Position numbers and translations under genes: made by a program
Notes under the pieces: model-generated
What the model was told of the DNA's origin: nothing
The model's database searches: none
Seen by the model: only the letters and a program-made list of their open reading frames with translations
Virus record (IMG/VR): IMGVR_UViG_3300037258_000033
Coordinates: 1-45,829 of that record
Origin: a virus
Strand: one strand, 5' to 3'
DNA length: 45,829 bases
Part shown: positions 1-6,529 of the stretch, piece by piece
Layout: every line of letters begins with the position of its first letter
Numbering within the stretch: position 1 is the first letter of the stretch

Positions 1-14
1 ACATATACAGCCAT
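1..14 (-). CDS. Start of a gene cut by the window edge
   Basis: An ATG (complement of 12-14) follows directly after the TAA of the preceding small ORF, in the arrangement TAA-ATG. Only the first codons (M-A-V-Y) are inside the window, so nothing can be said about the product. The call rests on the tight gene packing of this arm. Confidence 0.3.
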
Positions 15-80
15 TTACTTACCTTTCTCCTTGAAGATGTCGCAGACACGGCAGGACAGGTTCACGGGATCGTCAGCCAT
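15..80 (-). CDS. Micro-ORF of 21 residues with one CxxC pair
   Basis: This ORF begins at ATG 80-78 after a strong ribosome binding site (AAGGAGGA, about 5 bases away) and ends at TAA 17-15. The peptide contains CRVC, a single metal-knuckle-like pair. It overlaps the end of the upstream gene by 8 bases, as other genes of this arm do. The binding site and overlap argue that it is translated. The function is unknown. It could be half of a zinc site completed by a partner protein. Confidence 0.5.
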   Translation of the reverse strand: MADDPVNLSCRVCDIFKEKGK

Positions 81-267
81 TGCTGTCCTCCTTGAAGGGG
101 GTCAACCGGCCACGAAGTTGATCAAGCGCGACAGCGAACCGCGCCGCACAATCACCCGTACAGCCGCAGTAGTAACCACCAATCAGCCCATCGGTACGGC
201 CCTCGTTCGGGTCGTGCCGGTCGTGTGCGCCGACCATGCAGCCGTTGCAATCTCGTGCGAGGCTCAT
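73..267 (-). CDS. Small Cys-rich hypothetical protein (64 aa)
   Basis: The start ATG overlaps the stop of the upstream 147-aa gene in an ATGA arrangement (264-267), which indicates translational coupling. The protein has two cysteine clusters, CNGC near residue 8 and CGC-x3-C near residues 34-39, plus several histidines. This is consistent with a small metal-binding protein. I do not recognise the family. Base composition is high GC like the rest of positions 1-1500. Confidence 0.7.
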   Translation of the reverse strand: MSLARDCNGCMVGAHDRHDPNEGRTDGLIGGYYCGCTGDCAARFAVALDQLRGRLTPFKEDSNG

Positions 268-707
268 CGCTGCACCGGGCCTATCTCGCCTGCACGGAAG
301 GCGTTGACAAGCGCGACGATGAACTCAGCGTCATTCCAGCCTTGGCCGGTGCGTTGAGTTCGAATGATCGGGAATCGCGTCTCTGGTTTGCCATCCCAGA
401 CCCCATACGTTTCTTCTAGCGGTGAGCGATGCCACCCGTCGTAGAACCACGGGCCGGGTGTTGCTGTGTCGCTGAGCCGTTGCAGGTCGTTGTGCGCAGC
501 AGGCGATGTGTCGCCGCGCAGCTCGGCGTCAGCCAGCACGAAGTCAGCGAGCGCTGACGCCGCTCGATATGACATCTGCTCTTTGGCGAGTAGGGCGAGC
601 ACCGCGTCAGCCTGAGCACCATAGTAGCCTGCCGTTGCTGCCCACGTTGGGAACTCTTTGCGGTCAGCCTTGGCTAGTGCGGCGATCAGTTCGTCACGAG
701 TGGGCAT
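264..707 (-). CDS. Phage hypothetical protein with TPGPW and DAEFI motifs
   Basis: This 147-aa protein carries ATPGPW near residue 82 and NDAEFIVALVNAFR near residue 125. That pair is a hallmark of a widespread class of small early phage proteins, often called Ead/Ea22-like, whose biochemical role is not known. The N-terminal half is Ala-rich and helical. It lies between the Ala/Asn-repeat protein and a Cys-rich protein, and couples to the latter by ATGA. It is GC-rich and was probably acquired together with its neighbours. Confidence 0.75.
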   Translation of the reverse strand: MPTRDELIAALAKADRKEFPTWAATAGYYGAQADAVLALLAKEQMSYRAASALADFVLADAELRGDTSPAAHNDLQRLSDTATPGPWFYDGWHRSPLEETYGVWDGKPETRFPIIRTQRTGQGWNDAEFIVALVNAFRAGEIGPVQR

Positions 708-726
708 CGTTATTCACCACTTCGGG

Positions 727-1491
727 TCATCGGTCTACCGCCGCCCCACCGCTGACCATGCAGGCGTAGGCCCGGGCGACGGTCTGCTCGTCGACCGGCG
801 GCTGCACGTGTGCGGTGAGCTCGTCGAACAAATCGAGAGCCCTCTTGGCGAAGATGAGCCGAGCTCCCGGCCCGTCTTCTCTCACTGCGGCGTAGGCGGC
901 GTTTGCGGCGGCGTTGGCGGCGTAGGCGGCGTTGGCGTAGGCGGCGTTGGCGGCGTTGGCGGCGGCGTAGGCGGCGGCGTAGGCGGCGTTGGCGTAGGCG
1001 GCGTTTGCGGCGTTGGCGGCGTTGGCGGCGTATGCGGCGTTGGCGGCGTTGGCGGCGTTGGCGGCGTTGGCGGCGCTTGTGGGGTTCTGAGTCCATTGCT
1101 CAGCTGCCCGGATCGCGTTCAGAGCAATGCCTCGGTGACGTTCAGGGACGAGATGGGTGACCTGCTTGGCCTGGTCGACAGCGATCTTCACCCAGATGAC
1201 GTGCCGCTCAAGATCGGTGAGCGGCAGTCGTCCGGTGCCGACGGTGCGGTGGGCGAGCTCAAGCACGGCGACCGAACAGGCCGGGCAGAGCAGATCCCCT
1301 TGTCGGTGGGTGCAGATTCCGTCGTTGACGCGCTGCACGATGCGTGCCAGCAGCTTGTCGGAGCAGTCCGGGAAGTCGGTGATCGTGGTGTCGCCGTTCT
1401 CCCAGCTGATCAGGTTCATCGCGCAGCCCTTACCGGACCCTGCGGCGTGATTGCCGGTGGCCAGGCGGAGCGGTTCGGTGATGATGTTCAT
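727..1491 (-). CDS. Protein with a long Ala-Ala-Asn/Tyr repeat tract (254 aa)
   Basis: The first 130 residues look globular, with Cys residues at CTH and CPAC that may bind metal. From about residue 137 to 205 the protein is an almost pure run of AAN and AAY triplets, followed by a normal C-terminal segment. The start ATG overlaps the stop of an 18-codon ORF (ATGA). I recall similar N-terminal sequence and Ala/Asn tracts from actinophage hypothetical proteins, where no function is assigned. The tract is encoded by a 9-bp DNA repeat that is prone to length change. Function unknown; a rigid or helical spacer is possible. Confidence 0.8.
   Translation of the reverse strand: MNIITEPLRLATGNHAAGSGKGCAMNLISWENGDTTITDFPDCSDKLLARIVQRVNDGICTHRQGDLLCPACSVAVLELAHRTVGTGRLPLTDLERHVIWVKIAVDQAKQVTHLVPERHRGIALNAIRAAEQWTQNPTSAANAANAANAANAAYAANAANAANAAYANAAYAAAYAAANAANAAYANAAYAANAAANAAYAAVREDGPGARLIFAKRALDLFDELTAHVQPPVDEQTVARAYACMVSGGAAVDR
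888..1076. repeat. Tandem 9-bp GGCGGCGTN repeat inside a coding region
   Basis: About 21 nine-base units of the type GGCGGCGTT or GGCGGCGTA (plus strand) encode the AAN/AAY tract on the minus strand. Units differ mainly in one base, which switches Asn (AAC) and Tyr (TAC). A few units are shifted by one codon, giving ANA or AYA junctions. Confidence 0.9.
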
Positions 1492-1544
1492 TCAGTTTCG
1501 GTCCCTTCGGTGAGTACAGCCAACACAACGGTGCGCCCAGTCAT
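1488..1544 (-). CDS. 18-residue micro-ORF coupled on both sides
   Basis: This ORF starts at ATG 1544-1542 and encodes MTGRTVVLAVLTEGTETE. A strong ribosome binding site (AAGGAG) lies 7 bases upstream. Its ATG overlaps the TGA of the upstream 60-aa gene, and its TGA overlaps the ATG of the downstream repeat protein, both as ATGA. This double coupling suggests it is translated, either as a functional peptide or to carry ribosomes into the downstream gene. Confidence 0.55.
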   Translation of the reverse strand: MTGRTVVLAVLTEGTETE

Positions 1545-1723
1545 ATCTCTTCTCCTTCTGTAAATTCTATCACGACATGTTTCTGTTCCTTCAAAATCTC
1601 TAGCGCACACAATTCGCCGTGTGAATGGTAATGTATAGTTGTAGGCTCGCATCGAGCACGTGCCTCTTTCTGTATTTTGTCCAAATCGAACAACTTACTA
1701 TTACTGTAGAAGACGTTTCTCAC
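1541..1723 (-). CDS. Small acidic hypothetical protein (60 aa, GTG start)
   Basis: The start is GTG at 1723-1721, overlapping the TGA of the helicase gene (GTGA), so it should be translationally coupled to it. The protein is short with a charged, acidic C-terminus. I do not recognise a family. Its base composition is AT-richer than the genes to its left, so the composition break at about 1500-1540 falls just after it. Confidence 0.65.
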   Translation of the reverse strand: MRNVFYSNSKLFDLDKIQKEARARCEPTTIHYHSHGELCALEILKEQKHVVIEFTEGEEI

Positions 1724-3174
1724 TCTGTTAACTCCTTTCCATTAGCCAAAAGTACTTGTGCAACTCCTGGATCTCCTAGCATAGCCTTGATCCAACTCCA
1801 CTTCGTTTCTAGCTTCTGCCAACGACCAAAGTCTAGAGTTCCGCGAGCCATTATGTCGATAATCTGAACGGCATTCTCTTGTAGATCTCGATGTAACCTA
1901 TCCTCAGCCTGCTTGTTCTTAATAGTACTCCAGGAGCGGTCTAAGAAAATAGCGGTATCCGCAGATCGCTGTAGTCCATCAATACCCTCTGCAGCGGCTT
2001 GGATGACTCCGATAAATACCTGATAGCATCCGTCGTTGAATCTCCCAACCATCCCATCACGATCTCTCTGTGACGTATCTCCTGATAGGACTTCTGCACT
2101 AATACCAGCTCTCGCAAACTCTTGCTGCGCAAGGTAGCACGCCTGCTTCGAACTAGAAAAAACAACAAACTGTTTGTTGTCATGATCTAGTATCAATTCT
2201 CTCACTGCGTCGATCTTGGAAGAAGGTCCAGTAAGTTTTACATGCGACTGACCAAATGGGTCCGTTGTCAATGAAGGTGTGGCAAGTGCTATCTGACTTA
2301 GACGGACCATCTGCGCTACTACCACAGATGCCACAAGGGGCGTGTCTTCGTGTTCGTTCACCCACGCCACCATCTCTTTGCGCATCTGTTCATACAAACG
2401 CTTTTGTATCGGATTCAGATCTACCCAGATCTTATCGTACGTCTTCTCCTTCAACCACGGCATAACTCCATTCGGGTGATGATTACAACAAGGCTCGCGC
2501 TTCAAGTGACGTACGAACCAAGGATCCATCTCTTCATGGAGGAACCCGATGGTATCAGGGTTTGGTCCTGTGATCTTCGTGTACCCCTGGCTATGTCCGT
2601 GACCCTCATTGACTTGTTCTTCCAGACAGTACTTATGTCTGAATCGCCAGTAGCTCGTATAGTACGAAGGCCAGAGCCAATGATTTACTGACCAGAGACT
2701 TTCTGGTTTGTCTCCCGTCGCCGTTCCAGATAATCCGAGGCGATGATCCGCACGTAACTTCTTAAGTGCGCGTGTAGCCTGGGCCTTGCGATTACTCGCT
2801 CGATGTACTTCGTCTGCGACGAGAACGGAAAGATCAATTCTTGCCAGCTCAGGCATAAGACGGAGCGCATCCCAATGCATAAGGAATACGTCACCCTGCT
2901 TACGCCTAATAGCGTCGTAGAAGGCTTCACGGTTCTTGCGATCGATAACCCTGATATCAGATCGAGGCGACTGGATTCCATACTTCTCCTGCCAACTATC
3001 AAAAGTGTTTAGAGGCGCCACTACTAATGTAGGCTTGGCGCCCGTAGGATTCCAAATCTCATCCAGTGCGATTGCTTCGTGAGTCTTCCCCGTACCCATT
3101 TCGGACCCGATAAGTACAGACCTCTGGTTAGCTAACTTTTCGACGTCTTCTTTCTGAAATTCATACAGGTCCAT
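1720..3174 (-). CDS. SNF2-type superfamily 2 DNA helicase/translocase
   Basis: This 484-aa protein has the SF2 motifs in order: Q-like FQKED at 6-10, Walker A GSEMGTGKT at 23-31, DEVH at 121-124, SGTA at 149-152, and a C-terminal lobe with FSSSKQA and the arginine-finger motif QAEDRLHR. The DExH box and the spacing fit compact phage SNF2-like ATPases. These translocate on double-stranded DNA and are usually placed in replication or recombination. It is preceded by a leader holding a CCCTGTGGT element and a GGGG ribosome binding site. It couples to the next small gene by GTGA. Confidence 0.93.
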   Translation of the reverse strand: MDLYEFQKEDVEKLANQRSVLIGSEMGTGKTHEAIALDEIWNPTGAKPTLVVAPLNTFDSWQEKYGIQSPRSDIRVIDRKNREAFYDAIRRKQGDVFLMHWDALRLMPELARIDLSVLVADEVHRASNRKAQATRALKKLRADHRLGLSGTATGDKPESLWSVNHWLWPSYYTSYWRFRHKYCLEEQVNEGHGHSQGYTKITGPNPDTIGFLHEEMDPWFVRHLKREPCCNHHPNGVMPWLKEKTYDKIWVDLNPIQKRLYEQMRKEMVAWVNEHEDTPLVASVVVAQMVRLSQIALATPSLTTDPFGQSHVKLTGPSSKIDAVRELILDHDNKQFVVFSSSKQACYLAQQEFARAGISAEVLSGDTSQRDRDGMVGRFNDGCYQVFIGVIQAAAEGIDGLQRSADTAIFLDRSWSTIKNKQAEDRLHRDLQENAVQIIDIMARGTLDFGRWQKLETKWSWIKAMLGDPGVAQVLLANGKELTE

Positions 3175-3197
3175 ACCGGTCCCCTCTCTTTACAAAT

Positions 3198-3206
3198 ACC
3201 ACAGGG
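3198..3206 (-). promoter_or_regulatory. CCCTGTGGT element, helicase leader
   Basis: An exact copy of the dispersed 9-mer lies on the minus strand 24-32 bases before the helicase ATG. The leader following it matches the one at 16593: both read CCCTGTGGTATTTG, then a purine-rich stretch, then GGGACCGGT just before the start codon. Confidence 0.6.
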
Positions 3207-3207
3207 G

Positions 3208-3549
3208 TTAGTTGTCTGTTGGTGTTGAAGGAGCAACGCGAATTAACATACGACCTGACTGTCCGAACTTTACACCAGACATGAACGCTACACCCAAAAG
3301 GTAGCTAAGTGCCTCGTCCATGGTCTCTCCTATCATTTCTGGCGATAGACCCACGATAGAAGTTACCTCGAGCATGTACTCTTTCAGTATGTCCATGCAG
3401 TGAAAGACGATCAGATTGAGCTCTGGAATAACTTGCGGACGATATTTAGTTAGTTCTTGGTCACTCACTACGTTGTCCCAGATCTTTTGCATGCGCGCTT
3501 TGATTTCCGCTTCGCGCTCAGGATCGTTTAGGTCAATCAGTTGAGACAT
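3208..3549 (-). CDS. Hypothetical protein (113 aa)
   Basis: I place the start at ATG 3549 rather than an upstream codon, because GGGAG lies six bases before it and the sequence MSQLIDLNDPERE looks like a natural N-terminus. The protein is mostly helical, with an acidic N-terminal half and a hydrophobic middle (LNLIVFHCMDIL). No known domain is recognised. Its start overlaps the end of the zinc-knuckle gene by 17 bases. Confidence 0.7.
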   Translation of the reverse strand: MSQLIDLNDPEREAEIKARMQKIWDNVVSDQELTKYRPQVIPELNLIVFHCMDILKEYMLEVTSIVGLSPEMIGETMDEALSYLLGVAFMSGVKFGQSGRMLIRVAPSTPTDN

Positions 3550-3778
3550 TGTTACTCCCTTCTGATGTAGGTTTGTGCAGTGTAGTCGTTTCAATTATGT
3601 CGCCGTTAAATGGACACGACCATAACAATTGGAAATTACCCTTACTGTCTTTGCCATAAGTTAATCCCATTGCCATGTATCCGTGTCGCTTCCTACAGCG
3701 TCGACACCAGACACCGTGACCTGCTTCTGCGGATTGGTTCTTCGGTGTCCAGGTTGCACCTTGCCAACGCTTTCTCAC
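3533..3778 (-). CDS. Small Cys-rich protein, zinc-knuckle-like (81 aa, GTG start)
   Basis: The GTG start at 3778 sits one base after the TAG of the upstream zinc-ribbon gene, so re-initiation is likely. The protein has CRRC near residue 25 and a later single Cys (SCPF), with His residues between, and could bind zinc. It is basic at the N-terminus. The family is not recognised. Confidence 0.65.
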   Translation of the reverse strand: MRKRWQGATWTPKNQSAEAGHGVWCRRCRKRHGYMAMGLTYGKDSKGNFQLLWSCPFNGDIIETTTLHKPTSEGSNNVSTD

Positions 3779-3779
3779 A

Positions 3780-3980
3780 CTAGAGTTGCACTACAGCATT
3801 CTCGTCGATGATCAGACACCTATCGCACAACTTGTAGTTGTACCACCACCTAAGGTTCGCACCGCACTGTTGGCATGTGCCGCCCTTGTTGACTCCTGGA
3901 GGATCCGTCTGCATGACGTTACGCTTCTCCTGAATACGATCTTTTTTCGCTTGTGAGTCCTTGCTTCTTGGATTCGACAT
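3780..3980 (-). CDS. Zinc-ribbon protein (66 aa)
   Basis: The protein contains CQQC near residue 36 and CDRC near residue 52, a classical four-cysteine zinc ribbon. It has a very basic N-terminal tail rich in Lys and Arg. Such proteins often bind nucleic acid or act as adaptors; the specific role here is unknown. A purine-rich ribosome binding site (GAGGAAAAG) precedes the ATG. Confidence 0.75.
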   Translation of the reverse strand: MSNPRSKDSQAKKDRIQEKRNVMQTDPPGVNKGGTCQQCGANLRWWYNYKLCDRCLIIDENAVVQL

Positions 3981-4000
3981 GACTACTTTTCCTCGTCTTC

Positions 4001-4303
4001 TCAGGTGTTCATTCTGTTTTTGGTGTCGCGTGCAGCGAAGAATTCGTCTGCGCTTCTTACATCTATAACCTTACGTCCGCAGATACAGGGCTCTTCTTTT
4101 ATCTTACCTGTTCGAATGTAGTAGTAGATCAGTTGTGGCTGCCAAATTGTTCCGGTCATTAGTGACTTGAACTTGGAGTACTCCCGAACAGACATCTTAA
4201 CTGTACCCTGTAGTGCTGCTTCATGTGCATCAGCCAACTCATCCGCTAGAATGGCAGCCTCCAGATCGTCGATACCTCCGACATATCTAGGTGTACTTTC
4301 CAT
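4001..4303 (-). CDS. Helix-turn-helix protein of the PPQ-Y-Y family
   Basis: This 100-aa protein has SVREYSKF followed by QPQLIYYYIRTGKI and then GRKVIDVRSADEFF. The layout is that of a small excisionase/MerR-like winged helix: helix, recognition helix, wing, final helix. The core P-Q-[LM]-x-Y-x-Y-x-[RK] recurs in the proteins at 6616-7098 and 10796-11053, so these look like paralogues. GAAGGGAG is a strong ribosome binding site. It is probably a DNA-binding regulator or structural DNA-binding protein. Confidence 0.7.
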   Translation of the reverse strand: MESTPRYVGGIDDLEAAILADELADAHEAALQGTVKMSVREYSKFKSLMTGTIWQPQLIYYYIRTGKIKEEPCICGRKVIDVRSADEFFAARDTKNRMNT

Positions 4304-4443
4304 TCTACTCCCTTCTAACCTCCTATGTTCCAGCAGACTCTAGACTTATTGTTAGACCTTAGAGACTTGAGAAAGACACGCTAAACCCTACGCTTGAACA
4401 CCCTAAGGTAGCTTCGATGTACGAGCATGTCTAACTCGAATCT
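4304..4443. other. Intergenic gap, no gene seen
   Basis: These 140 bases hold no plausible ORF. They contain the short words TAGACTTATTGTTAGACC and GAGACTTGAG, which resemble words in the gaps at 27070 and 37100. No clear promoter or hairpin was found. Confidence 0.4.
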
Positions 4444-4806
4444 CTATCGACTGAACGGGTTACGTTGTTCGTGTCCCGGTTGCCTCTGTTGCTCTTCTTC
4501 CAGCGCCGCGTTCTCTCGGACCTGTTTGATTAGCTCGTTAGCTTGATTGTCATGGCCTTCGAACCCCGCGTACAGCTTCGGTTCGCCCCTGTGGTTCTTT
4601 GGCGCTGGCACAGTTCCGTCAGCGTTAACCTGTACCATCCAACAGGTATTATTCCACGGACAAAGCTCTCGCCTGCAGTACACTGTATGGATCTGTGTCC
4701 CACGAGGAAGTCTAGCTTGCCTAGGTGCTGGTGCCTTGATTGCAACCTCGCCAGGGTTACCACATTTAGGGCACCTTGTAGCTTCTTCGTACGTTGTTTC
4801 TGTCAT
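4444..4806 (-). CDS. Zinc-ribbon hypothetical protein (120 aa)
   Basis: CPKC near residue 12 and a second cluster (YCRRELC, then C in NNTCW) near residues 44-55 form a probable zinc ribbon. The following segment, WMVQVNADGTVPAPKNHRG, is familiar to me from actinophage hypothetical proteins with no assigned function. The C-terminus is Gln/Glu-rich and likely disordered. The gene overlaps the upstream 68-aa gene by ATGA. Confidence 0.75.
   Translation of the reverse strand: MTETTYEEATRCPKCGNPGEVAIKAPAPRQARLPRGTQIHTVYCRRELCPWNNTCWMVQVNADGTVPAPKNHRGEPKLYAGFEGHDNQANELIKQVRENAALEEEQQRQPGHEQRNPFSR
4587..4595 (+). promoter_or_regulatory. CCCTGTGGT element inside a coding region
   Basis: An exact copy lies on the plus strand within the zinc-ribbon gene. 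The match continues as CCCTGTGGTTCTTTGG, sharing 15 bases with the intergenic copy at 12245. Confidence 0.45.
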
Positions 4807-5009
4807 AACGATAGTTTCCCTTCTCCAACCATCGTATCCATGTCGATGATTTCGCCCGTTATGTCTTCCTCAGCGTACATGCGATCCACGTTCGAATCGT
4901 TGTCTAAGTAGGCCTGACGAATCATCTCTTCCACAAGCGTACGACGCACACTAGCCATAAGCGGAGTAGGCGAATCGTCCCACAACGTAAACGTCTCTTC
5001 CGTTTCCAT
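4803..5009 (-). CDS. Small acidic hypothetical protein (68 aa)
   Basis: The ATG at 5009 overlaps the TAA of the upstream gene (TAATG), and the stop overlaps the next gene (ATGA). The upstream GGAAGGGGAG is a strong binding site lying inside the previous coding sequence. The protein is acidic and mostly helical, with no recognisable domain. Confidence 0.7.
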   Translation of the reverse strand: METEETFTLWDDSPTPLMASVRRTLVEEMIRQAYLDNDSNVDRMYAEEDITGEIIDMDTMVGEGKLSL

Positions 5010-5488
5010 TACTCCCCTTCCTGTTCCTCGATGATAAAGGTAAGAGCTCTCTCCACGACAGAGAGTCTGTTGTTCAGGTTAGCAATCTGATCGCGAAGCT
5101 CTTCCTGCATGGATTGCCTCTTGCGCGGTGTTATATGGTTCGCATCGAGTGTTTCTGAAGAGTACTTAGTAAAGTCTGCCTCGGTAGGCTCTCGCACCAA
5201 TTGCCACTGTGAAGGAGAGGTACCGCCACCACGACGTAATTGCCTTATGCAACCCATCTTCTTCATCGCGCGCGTCATGAACGTGTAATAGGGAACGCTT
5301 AAGTTCATGTCAGCCGTAACGAACTTAGTCAGCATCCCTTCCCAGACGATGATATAGTCCTCGTCGGTCAAATCGTCGGGTGCAGTGTTAGGATCGGGCT
5401 GCAGAGAGGCCTGCGAGTGCATTAACCTATACATATTCTGACAATGTATAAATAGTGCCGCAGGAGCCTCAGTAGCAGTTGTGGTCAC
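5009..5488 (-). CDS. Hypothetical protein with C-terminal coiled coil (159 aa)
   Basis: Residues 1-110 look globular and helical, with a TTSPSQWQLV-like stretch that could be the wing of a winged helix. Residues 125-159 (MQEELRDQIANLNNRLSV) form a heptad-like coiled coil suited to dimerisation. It overlaps its neighbours on both sides (ATGA upstream, TAATG downstream). The function is unknown; a DNA-binding role is only a possibility. Confidence 0.7.
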   Translation of the reverse strand: MTTTATEAPAALFIHCQNMYRLMHSQASLQPDPNTAPDDLTDEDYIIVWEGMLTKFVTADMNLSVPYYTFMTRAMKKMGCIRQLRRGGGTSPSQWQLVREPTEADFTKYSSETLDANHITPRKRQSMQEELRDQIANLNNRLSVVERALTFIIEEQEGE

Positions 5489-5691
5489 AACTTACTCCGA
5501 ATGAGTTGTAAGTGACTACGTTGGACAGCTGCATTCTTGAGTACTGATTCGAGCTCGGGTAGCGCAAGGTTATTATCCGTTGCCATCGCTTCCCAGACCT
5601 CTTTATGCATCTCAAGATGGAGATCCAACGTTTCCTTAAGTGCCGCTCTGGCTTCACGTGTTAGCCATAGTGGCTTGGTTAAACGAGCCAT
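5485..5691 (-). CDS. Small helical hypothetical protein (68 aa)
   Basis: This is the first gene after the non-coding block. A promoter with a perfect TATAAT lies just upstream (5712-5741) and GAAGGAAGGAG precedes the ATG. The protein is helical, with a basic start and LALPELESVLKNAA, and has no recognisable domain. It is coupled to the next gene by ATGA. Confidence 0.7.
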   Translation of the reverse strand: MARLTKPLWLTREARAALKETLDLHLEMHKEVWEAMATDNNLALPELESVLKNAAVQRSHLQLIRSKL

Positions 5692-5711
5692 CTAAACTCC
5701 TTCCTTCTTTT

Positions 5712-5741
5712 ATTATATAGTGTACGAACTAGGTAACACAA
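5712..5741 (-). promoter_or_regulatory. Sigma-70-type promoter
   Basis: The minus strand carries -10 TATAAT (5717-5712) and -35 TTGTGT (5741-5736) with an 18-base spacer. It lies between the terminator-like hairpin at 5757 and the gene at 5691. It shares the TTG-N3, 18-base, TATAAT layout of the promoters at 7212, 7337 and 9897. Confidence 0.6.
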
Positions 5742-5756
5742 GAGGGTAAAATTAGT

Positions 5757-5783
5757 GGGAATAGCGTCCTGGACGCTATTCCC
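5757..5783 (-). terminator. Hairpin closing the structured RNA block
   Basis: GGGAATAGCGT pairs perfectly with ACGCTATTCCC around a CCTGG loop. On the minus strand it is followed by ACTAATTTT. It sits between the tRNA-like block and the next promoter, which suits a terminator. The U-run is weak. Confidence 0.55.
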
Positions 5784-5784
5784 T

Positions 5785-5892
5785 GTTCGCGCAGGAGCCG
5801 AACCCTCATTTATGTCCTTAGATCCGGCCCTGGGGCGACACCCGCGCGCAAGCCGCCCCAGGACCTAACTCAGTGTGATACTCCTACGCAAC
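5785..5892 (-). ncRNA. Structured RNA candidate
   Basis: On the minus strand GUUGCGUAGG (5892-5883) can pair with CCUGCGCGAAC (5795-5785), with one bulge. Inside, CCUGGGGCG (5862-5854) pairs perfectly with CGCCCCAGG (5837-5829), a 9-bp GC hairpin. A GAGGGUUCGGCUCC stretch next to the closing stem resembles a worn T arm. Just upstream, GGACGCGTAGCTC looks like the 5' acceptor and D-stem of a tRNA, but I find no matching 3' acceptor. It could be a diverged class II tRNA or a different RNA. Confidence 0.4.
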
Positions 5893-5912
5893 GCCTGAGC
5901 TACGCGTCCGTA

Positions 5913-5967
5913 TGGTGCGTGAGAGTGGATTCGAACCACTCAAGCTAACCAGTGCCTCTGGTCACGC
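5913..5967 (-). tRNA. Mini tRNA-like unit lacking an anticodon arm, CCA encoded
   Basis: Read on the minus strand, GCGTGA pairs with TCACGC as an acceptor stem. AGGC-ACTGGTTA-GCTT forms a D arm whose loop has A14, G18G19 and A21. AGTGG-TTCGAAT-CCACT is a perfect T arm, followed by discriminator A and an encoded CCA. Total length is 52 bases plus CCA. There is no room for an anticodon arm or variable loop, and no matching 5' acceptor lies at the normal distance of about 73 bases. It is either a decayed tRNA or an elbow-only tRNA mimic. Confidence 0.5.
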
Positions 5968-6025
5968 GCCTGCGACGTTAGTGAGGGTGATCTTATCTCG
6001 GTGCCGCAAGTTCCGAGCCTCCTCG

Positions 6026-6088
6026 TTCGCGTGGCCCGACTCGAACGGGCAGACATGCCTATGTGTTGCGCGAAGACAGTGCACGCGA
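6026..6088 (-). tRNA. Undersized tRNA-like unit (63 nt)
   Basis: TCGCGTG (6088-6082) and CACGCGA (6033-6027) form a perfect 7-bp acceptor stem. GCCCG-TTCGAGT-CGGGC is a canonical T arm. Only 31 bases lie between the acceptor and the T arm, against about 41 in a normal tRNA. They contain ACAT-AGGC-ATGT but no 5+7+5 anticodon arm. CCA is not encoded. The two perfect helices argue against chance. I cannot assign an anticodon. Confidence 0.5.
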
Positions 6089-6095
6089 TCCTTCT

Positions 6096-6154
6096 GTCGC
6101 ACCTACCGCAGGGTAGAAGGGTTAGAACCCTGCTGGCTTTCCCCTCGGTGCGAC
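6096..6154 (-). ncRNA. tRNA-like structured unit (59 nt)
   Basis: GTCGCAC (6154-6148) pairs perfectly with GTGCGAC (6102-6096). Between them GCAGGGT can pair with ACCCTGC, or AGGGT with ACCCT next to CTACC-CTGC-GGTAG. GGGTTCTAACCC resembles a T loop but is not placed beside the 3' acceptor. It is separated from the next unit by only 7 bases. It is probably related to its neighbours; the tRNA identity is doubtful. Confidence 0.4.
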
Positions 6155-6180
6155 AAAACTTGTGAAACTTGTGAAAGTTG

Positions 6181-6486
6181 TTACTCGTCGAATGAGGCGT
6201 GTATCAACTTATCGATGTCATCAACATCGATATCTGCTTCGAGATCCTGAACGAAGTCGGTGTATCGCCTCATGGCATCACTTCGTTCGGAAACGCGCCA
6301 CATTAACAGCCATCGATTTCGAGCGTCCAGTTCCTCGTTGCGGTAGGCAATAATGTACGCCTCCGACATGCCATCGTAGATCAGAGCTGTAGTAGAGCGA
6401 ACTTTCTCGCCAACGCCATTCACCTGAATCGACTTGTAGCTGAGGATGACCCTGTCTCCCTGATTCTGCTCCAGAACGAGATACAT
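6181..6486 (-). CDS. Hypothetical protein (101 aa)
   Basis: AAGGGAG lies seven bases before ATG 6486. The N-terminal part has alternating beta-type hydrophobicity (YLVLEQNQGDRVILSYKSI). The C-terminus is strongly acidic (DLEADIDVDDIDK). No domain is recognised. It is the last protein-coding gene before the structured RNA block, and no terminator separates the two. Confidence 0.75.
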   Translation of the reverse strand: MYLVLEQNQGDRVILSYKSIQVNGVGEKVRSTTALIYDGMSEAYIIAYRNEELDARNRWLLMWRVSERSDAMRRYTDFVQDLEADIDVDDIDKLIHASFDE

Positions 6487-6509
6487 GATCGTACTCCCTT
6501 ATTTAGTTT

Positions 6510-6528
6510 GGCAGTAACTCTTACTGCC
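6510..6528 (-). terminator. Perfect 8-bp hairpin in the gap 6487-6615
   Basis: GGCAGTAA pairs with TTACTGCC around GAG on the minus strand, followed by AAACTAAAT. It lies just downstream of a T-arm-like sequence and upstream of the gene at 6486. It could terminate transcription from 7098 or stabilise the RNA end. Confidence 0.45.
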
Positions 6529-6529
6529 G

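Noticed and set aside
658-1563. Long plus-strand frames rich in Gly-Val or Arg opposite the Ala/Asn repeat gene
   Set aside because: They are shadows of the GC-rich 9-bp repeat. They have no ribosome binding site, and the minus-strand frame fits the coupled operon.
5757-6154. tmRNA gene
   Set aside because: No resume codon with tag peptide and no single acceptor/T-arm pair enclosing a pseudoknot region was found. Several separate T arms are present instead.
5912-6250. Plus-strand ORF of 112 codons with SGFEPL and WPDSNGQT
   Set aside because: These words are the antisense reading of T-arm sequences. The ORF crosses the tRNA-like units and opposes all local genes.
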